A stretch of 64,000 nucleotides of DNA from contig CM042092.1 of the NCBI GenBank assembly GCA_023512835.1, forward strand, positions 13,118,498 through 13,182,497, read 5' to 3'. Position numbers and translations under genes: made by a program. The stretch's first letter is position 1. Each line of letters begins with the position of its first letter. This document shows positions 59,501 through 64,000 of this stretch, piece after piece. The stretch is from Taxillus chinensis (Eukaryota > Streptophyta > Magnoliopsida > Santalales > Loranthaceae). Under the pieces are notes generated by a model, which searched no databases, was not told the DNA's origin, and saw nothing but the letters and a program-made list of their open reading frames with translations.

Positions 59501-61565
59501 TGAAATATATATTTAGTTCTAAGTGGATATTAGTTTTTGAAATGTATCAACTAATTTTGGTCGCAATTGAACCAATAGTGACAGTGACATAACTATCCAA
59601 CAAGTCATTACAATAAAAAAAATTCAGTAAATAAAATGACATTTAGGAAATGAGCACGGGCAACTACTTATTGCATACCTTCACTATGAATACAGTATCC
59701 CATTCCAAACCTTTTGACTGCAATAGTAACAGAACATGAAGTGTTAATTAACTCAAGGGTCTTGGGAAAAAAGGAAAGAATAATAATAATAAAAGCATGA
59801 CAAGCAAAGAGACTAAAGGAAACACCTGATGCATGGTGGTCAGGGTGACAGAATTTTCATTATCATGCCTCCTCGAACGAAAATTCTCACTCTCCCGACC
59901 AGATAAATAGTCAATGAATGATTTAAGTAAACTAATGCAGCCACTTTCCTTGACACACATCTCTCTTTCTACTTCTGCTGCAGTGGCACATGATGAAATG
60001 AAAGCAGATACATCATCGAGAAGATACTGAAGCACCTGCAGCGTGGAAGAATATATTTCAAGTCAACAGCAAGCACTCCTTACCATTCTTTTTTTACAAT
60101 GCAGTTGATCATGAAGAGCCTATATATCTTCAAGATAATGTCACCTCTGGTTTACGATCTAAAATATTCAACCACAATCAGGATTAAAAAATAATAACAA
60201 AAATCAATCACTCCATATAACTTATATGCAATATGCATATAAACCTAGTTTAATGTCAGAGGACAATAGCTTTGGATTTTAGAACTAGCATTGACTAAGT
60301 CTAAAAAATTTTCATCAAATCAACTATCCAAAATCACTATAAAATAAAGGCATATCCGGAAAACCTCAACTCACATAATCAATAAATAAAGAAAAATTTA
60401 TTCTGAAAAGAATGATTCCAGTGGTGGGAAGGCATAGAGGAGAAAGCTAATTGGAGTGTCAATGTCATCATACTGAGCAATTGCAGTTGGTTATTGACTA
60501 GATAATTGATATGGATCTTCAAAGCACATAGCAATTAAGATAGAAAAAACAACTAAACAGCTACAAACCAGAAATTTTGCATTGAGACAACCGAGCCTTC
60601 GATATCAAATCATATCACACATGCTTATGTACACCTATTCAGGCTTGACACGAAGATAATGCAAAAAAATAAAATGGCATGCAAATAATTATGAAAAATT
60701 GTGAGTACTTCTATAAGATATGACTAGAAGAGAGGTAATAATCCACTGCATCAACTTCAAATTAAAAACTTACAGATCTGAGATCACAATCTTCATTCAG
60801 CAATTTTCCTCCATCAGCATCAACTATTGCACGTTGCTCAAGAAGATATTTCTAACGAATCATAGCAACATAAATTCATCAATAAATTATATAAATGTAA
60901 AAGATGCATATTTACCATTGTTATTCTGAAACAAATTAACTGAAAAAAAAATTTGCACAAGCATTGAGTCTAACTGTGTGTTATATATTAAACAATTAGC
61001 CAAGGTAAAAAAAATGAAGTCAGTTAGAAAAATTTTATGAAGAAACTGTTCAGTTTATATAATTAAAATAAAATAGAATAAAATTTGAAAGTAAACAACC
61101 TATACACTCAAGAGTCAATACTAAACATGACATATGCCTCCCATAACGGACCAGTGATACGTTAAATAGGTTATTTACATTGCAGTGATAAAAGCAACAC
61201 AAACCTGAGGTAGCATATTTGCAACTGAAGTTATGACAACTGAAATAGACTGCTCCTGCAGATAATAGCAATAAGATGAGCTTTCCATGAGTCACAGAAG
61301 AAATGATTTTGCTAGAAGATATTACAATAAATTTATAGGGCATTAGGATGCAAACTCAACGTGTCTAACATGCAAACCACCACAATGTTAAGAAAAACTC
61401 AACATGTCTCAAGGAAAATGCTGAAAATAACCCACTCAGAAGGTGCAATTTAAACTAACATCACCATGCACACAATCGGTAAAAACATAATTACTTACTC
61501 TGTGAACTAGTTTTGATATCAAGTCCAATGTAAAGAGCACCTTTTTTCCATAAGTTAGTTCCTTC
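51904..61565 (-). CDS. SRS2: SRS2/UvrD-like ATP-dependent DNA helicase, C-terminal part
   Basis: SRS2-like helicases are SF1A (UvrD family) 3'-5' motors that restrain homologous recombination and help DNA repair in the nucleus. Fifteen exons, read from high to low: 61565-61499, 61255-61205, 60851-60774, 60035-59826, 59717-59679, 58353-58282, 58164-58078, 57999-57943, 55932-55745, 55306-55213, 54617-54567, 53470-53408, 52644-52585, 52149-52087 and 51993-51904. Together they encode about 422 residues with consistent phases. Motif V ([20 protein letters not shown]) and motif VI ([20 protein letters not shown]) are intact. A plant-specific C-terminus follows ([20 protein letters not shown], then [12 protein letters not shown]). 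Walker A and motifs II-IV are missing, so earlier exons must lie past the right edge, beyond the copia remnant. The intron after 52585 starts with GC (CAG|gcaaag), a rare donor class. Two introns are long; one holds a MITE-like insertion. Confidence 0.9.
55965..56363. mobile_element. MITE-like insertion in a helicase intron
   Basis: The left end CGTATGTTTGGTACACAACA and the reverse complement of the right end (CTATATTTGGTATTGTTTTA) form an imperfect inverted repeat. The interior is AT-rich and shares GAAGATTTAAATAAATTTTT-like text with 17205-17250. It lies between two helicase exons (57943 and 55932). Confidence 0.5.
56495..56546. repeat. (AAT)n-(ATT)n perfect palindrome
   Basis: Eight to nine AAT units are followed at once by the same number of ATT units, making one perfect inverted repeat of about 50 bp with no loop. 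It is in the long helicase intron. Confidence 0.95.
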
Positions 61566-62036
61566 CTGCAATCATTTACAAGACGCAACATTACAAACAT
61601 GTGCAAAAAATGTTCAATCATCAAAACAATAAAAGTTAAAAAAAACCAAAATAGAGACCAATACGAATAAAGGAAAGAAAAAGAATGAAGAACAAAAAGT
61701 AGTGAGGGTTGATCAAATTTCTCAAATTTTAGAAGAAACATAACCAACGACAAATATTTTATCATCAAAAACTAATGACATTGAAACAGGCAGAGTAAAA
61801 CCTGCAAAAACAGTTCTCAAAGAAATTACTAGTCTCAATCAAAATCCTTTCCTTTTCCAAATCAGTTACATCTTCACTGATAAATCATACAGTTCTCTAG
61901 GAAAAAGCCTTCAACTTGTTTCTCTCTAAGACATGTATATAGGAAGACATAATAATGTATAGGAGGACAGACTTCAACCCTAATGCAATATTAGGCCCAA
62001 GCCCAAGTAAACTAAATAAATATGTAATAATAATAA
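61566..62036. other. Intron or flank sequence left of the copia remnant
   Basis: No helicase exon and no other gene seen. Presumed intron, since the gene continues upstream on the minus strand. Confidence 0.4.
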
Positions 62037-63720
62037 GAATAAATAATAAAACTATATCTCCAACGCTTCCCAGCATGTTTGTTCAAAGTTTTAATGGAGG
62101 AATGGAATGAAAGACACATTTGTTCAAGTTTTAATGAACAAATCCGCAAGCTCATTTGTAGAGGTAACAAAATTAAGGTTGATGAGATTGTTGTCCAACT
62201 TTTCCTTGATAAAGTGTCAATCCAACTCCACATGTTTCATACAATCATGTCGTATTGGATTATGGGAAATATAGATAGTAGACATGCTGTCAGAATAGAC
62301 TTTCATGGGCGTTGAGAAAACTACTCCAATATCAGTGAGAAGTCTTCAAACAAAGCACCCCACAAACTGCTTGAGTCATTGCACGAAATTCAACCTTTGC
62401 ACTCAAATGGGATACCACTATTTGTTTTTTACTACACCATGTGACAAGGATTCAGTCAACAATAGTACAGTAACTCGAGGTAGACCTACGATCATCTAAG
62501 GATCTAGTCCAATCAACATCATTATAAGACTCCACAAAAAGACGAACATGAAGTACAAAAAAAAAAGATCTTTTCCTAAAAAAAAAAGTTTAAATTTTTA
62601 TCACATTTGTTCAAAAACAAATATTCAAATATAAATATAATATTTAAAAAATAATCTTCAAATATTTTATTTATGTTCGAATAATACAATATAATATTTA
62701 TGTTTGAATATTATTCTTTGAATATTATATTAGTGTTCGAAAATCATTATTCGAATATATTTTTACTATTATTTTTAAGAGATATTTTAGTCATTTCATG
62801 CGAGATGTGAGTGTGAGTATTCCTTTCCTAATCTAAATCATAAACTTAGCAGAACACTTGACCACTAAGTGAACTTTCAAGAGATCAGTGGTTCCATCGG
62901 GCTTCTGTTTTGACAACAAAGACCCAATTGTGCCTTTTATCTCTTGAAAGTTGAACGAAGTGTCATTTTTCTTAAGAGCTCTCATCTCCTCTAGGATAGC
63001 TTCTTTCCAATTAGGACTAGCATAGACCTCTAGCCATGTGTTAGGAATAATTGCAGATAACAGAGAGAGAGAGAGAGAGAGAGAACATGATAGGGATAAG
63101 ACAAAAGGTCATATGACAAAATGCTAAATAGGGGATGTTGAGTACATAAACGCTTGCCTTTCCTAAGAGCAATAGGTAAATCATCATCATTATCACCAAC
63201 AGCAATAATCTGAGATAAGGTATCATTACCAAGATTTGACGTTGTGGGACTGACAAGAGGAGATTGGTTATAGAGTATAGTAGCAGAGGGAGTTTTACGG
63301 TGCCAAGTTCCTCTTCTATAAACAGTATGTATCTCAAAAGGGGGTGCTTTTCCCGATTTTCAGCACTCGGGAGTGCTGGAGATGAAGTTACAGCATTCAG
63401 GTTCGATGAGGGCAGTGTAGACTGTAAAGGATAACACCCCTTCCATCGGTAACAAATTTAAACCAGCAGGAAGAGGGAGATGAACAAATCACTTATAACC
63501 AAAAAATTATTAAAGCTGGTAAGAAGGGGAGGCCGATCAATACTCGAATGACCTCAAAGCCACTGCTAGTAGTAATAATAAGTGCGGATCACTCAAAAGT
63601 AAAGGGTTGATGCATTGTACTACGTTATTTCTCCTACAACCATTGCATAAGATTGCTCTAATGTGGGGAAAGGGGCATGACAAAGAATCTGAACCCGAAT
63701 CTGGTCATACTCAATTGGAA
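62037..63720 (-). mobile_element. Degenerate Ty1-copia element, probably in a helicase intron
   Basis: Minus-strand landmarks in copia order, all with stops. A gag piece (FPTLEQSYAMV) is near 63660. An integrase/RT linker (DDLPIALRKGKR) is near 63150-63190. The RT N-terminus (NWKEAILEEMRALKKND) is near 62965-63015. After a deletion, RNase H motifs (SLDDRRSTSSYCT, TDIGVVFSTPMKVYSDS, MKHVELTL) run from 62500 to 62170. LTRs were not delimited; 63720-63910 on the right may contain one. Much of integrase and RT is missing. Confidence 0.78.
63062..63084. repeat. (GA)n microsatellite
   Basis: About eleven GA units within the copia remnant. Confidence 0.95.
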
Positions 63721-63916
63721 TGAGTTGTTAACTAATTAATTGTCTAATTATTTTCTAAGAAGTTCTAATTATTTAAATGTATATTTAGTTTCCAAAAAAG
63801 GATTGTTTTCTCTTCTCTATTGTGTGTATATATGTGTTTGTAATCTCTCAATAAGTCATTAAAAAAATTATTTTTTTATTCTTTTCTACTTAATATCAAA
63901 GCAAAACTTTTACTCT

Positions 63917-64000
63917 AATAGCATGTTTGGTACGTAAGAATGAAATGAAATAGATTTTCATTTTCATGTTTGATACATAAAAGGATAGGGAATGATGCAT
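63917..64000. repeat. Start of another MITE-like repeat, cut by the window
   Basis: TAGCATGTTTGGTACGTAAG resembles the end CGTATGTTTGGTACACAACA at 55965. Only the first 80 or so bases are present. Confidence 0.4.

Overview
The window is nuclear DNA of a flowering plant, most likely a eudicot; I cannot name the species. It is AT-rich and gene-sparse, with GT-AG introns, long intergenic stretches full of Ty1-copia debris, MITE-like repeats and microsatellites. The proteins are plant types: MsrA, a P/U-type cyclin, a plastid DUF177 protein, a BCA5-type beta carbonic anhydrase, a SUVH methyltransferase and an SRS2-like helicase. No CRISPR arrays, operons or bacterial signals are present.

Layout. 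At 332-1665 (minus) is an F-box gene whose reading frame is broken twice. At about 2267-3140 (minus) lie coding-like fragments I cannot name. MsrA occupies 3470-10731 (plus); its single 6.7 kb intron contains a decayed but structurally complete Ty1-copia element with LTRs, primer-binding site and domains at 4151-8627. A two-exon P/U-type cyclin lies at 13224-14531 (plus). After a 6.7 kb AT-rich gap with a near-perfect foldback and an orphan promoter-like block, a two-exon DUF177/YceD-type plastid protein lies at 21224-22357 (plus). About 9 kb of gene-free DNA follows, including a GC-rich TIR-like element. A nine-exon beta carbonic anhydrase spans 31767-35580 (plus).

The stretch 36-43 kb is a graveyard: copia integrase and reverse-transcriptase remnants, and three tandem copies of a ~270-bp repeat. 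At 43352-45727 (plus) a SUVH histone H3K9 methyltransferase has intact SRA, pre-SET and SET domains. Its frame stops at a TGA exactly where the post-SET cysteine motif should begin, and that motif continues in frame behind the stop. A tandem, heavily decayed copy of the same gene follows at 46637-48342. A small secreted glycine-rich protein gene lies on the minus strand at 48946-49434, and a probable solo LTR at 50788-51152. From 61565 down to 51904 (minus) I could place fifteen exons of the C-terminal half of an SRS2/UvrD-like DNA helicase; its N-terminal exons (motifs I-IV) must lie beyond the right edge. Another decayed copia element fills 62040-63720.

The genes are unrelated housekeeping or regulatory loci (redox repair, cell cycle, plastid rRNA accumulation, CO2/bicarbonate chemistry, chromatin silencing, DNA repair). 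No joint pathway is implied. The most interesting locus is the SUVH pair: one copy truncated by a single stop codon before post-SET, and one pseudogenised tandem copy. I found no convincing undescribed multi-gene system.
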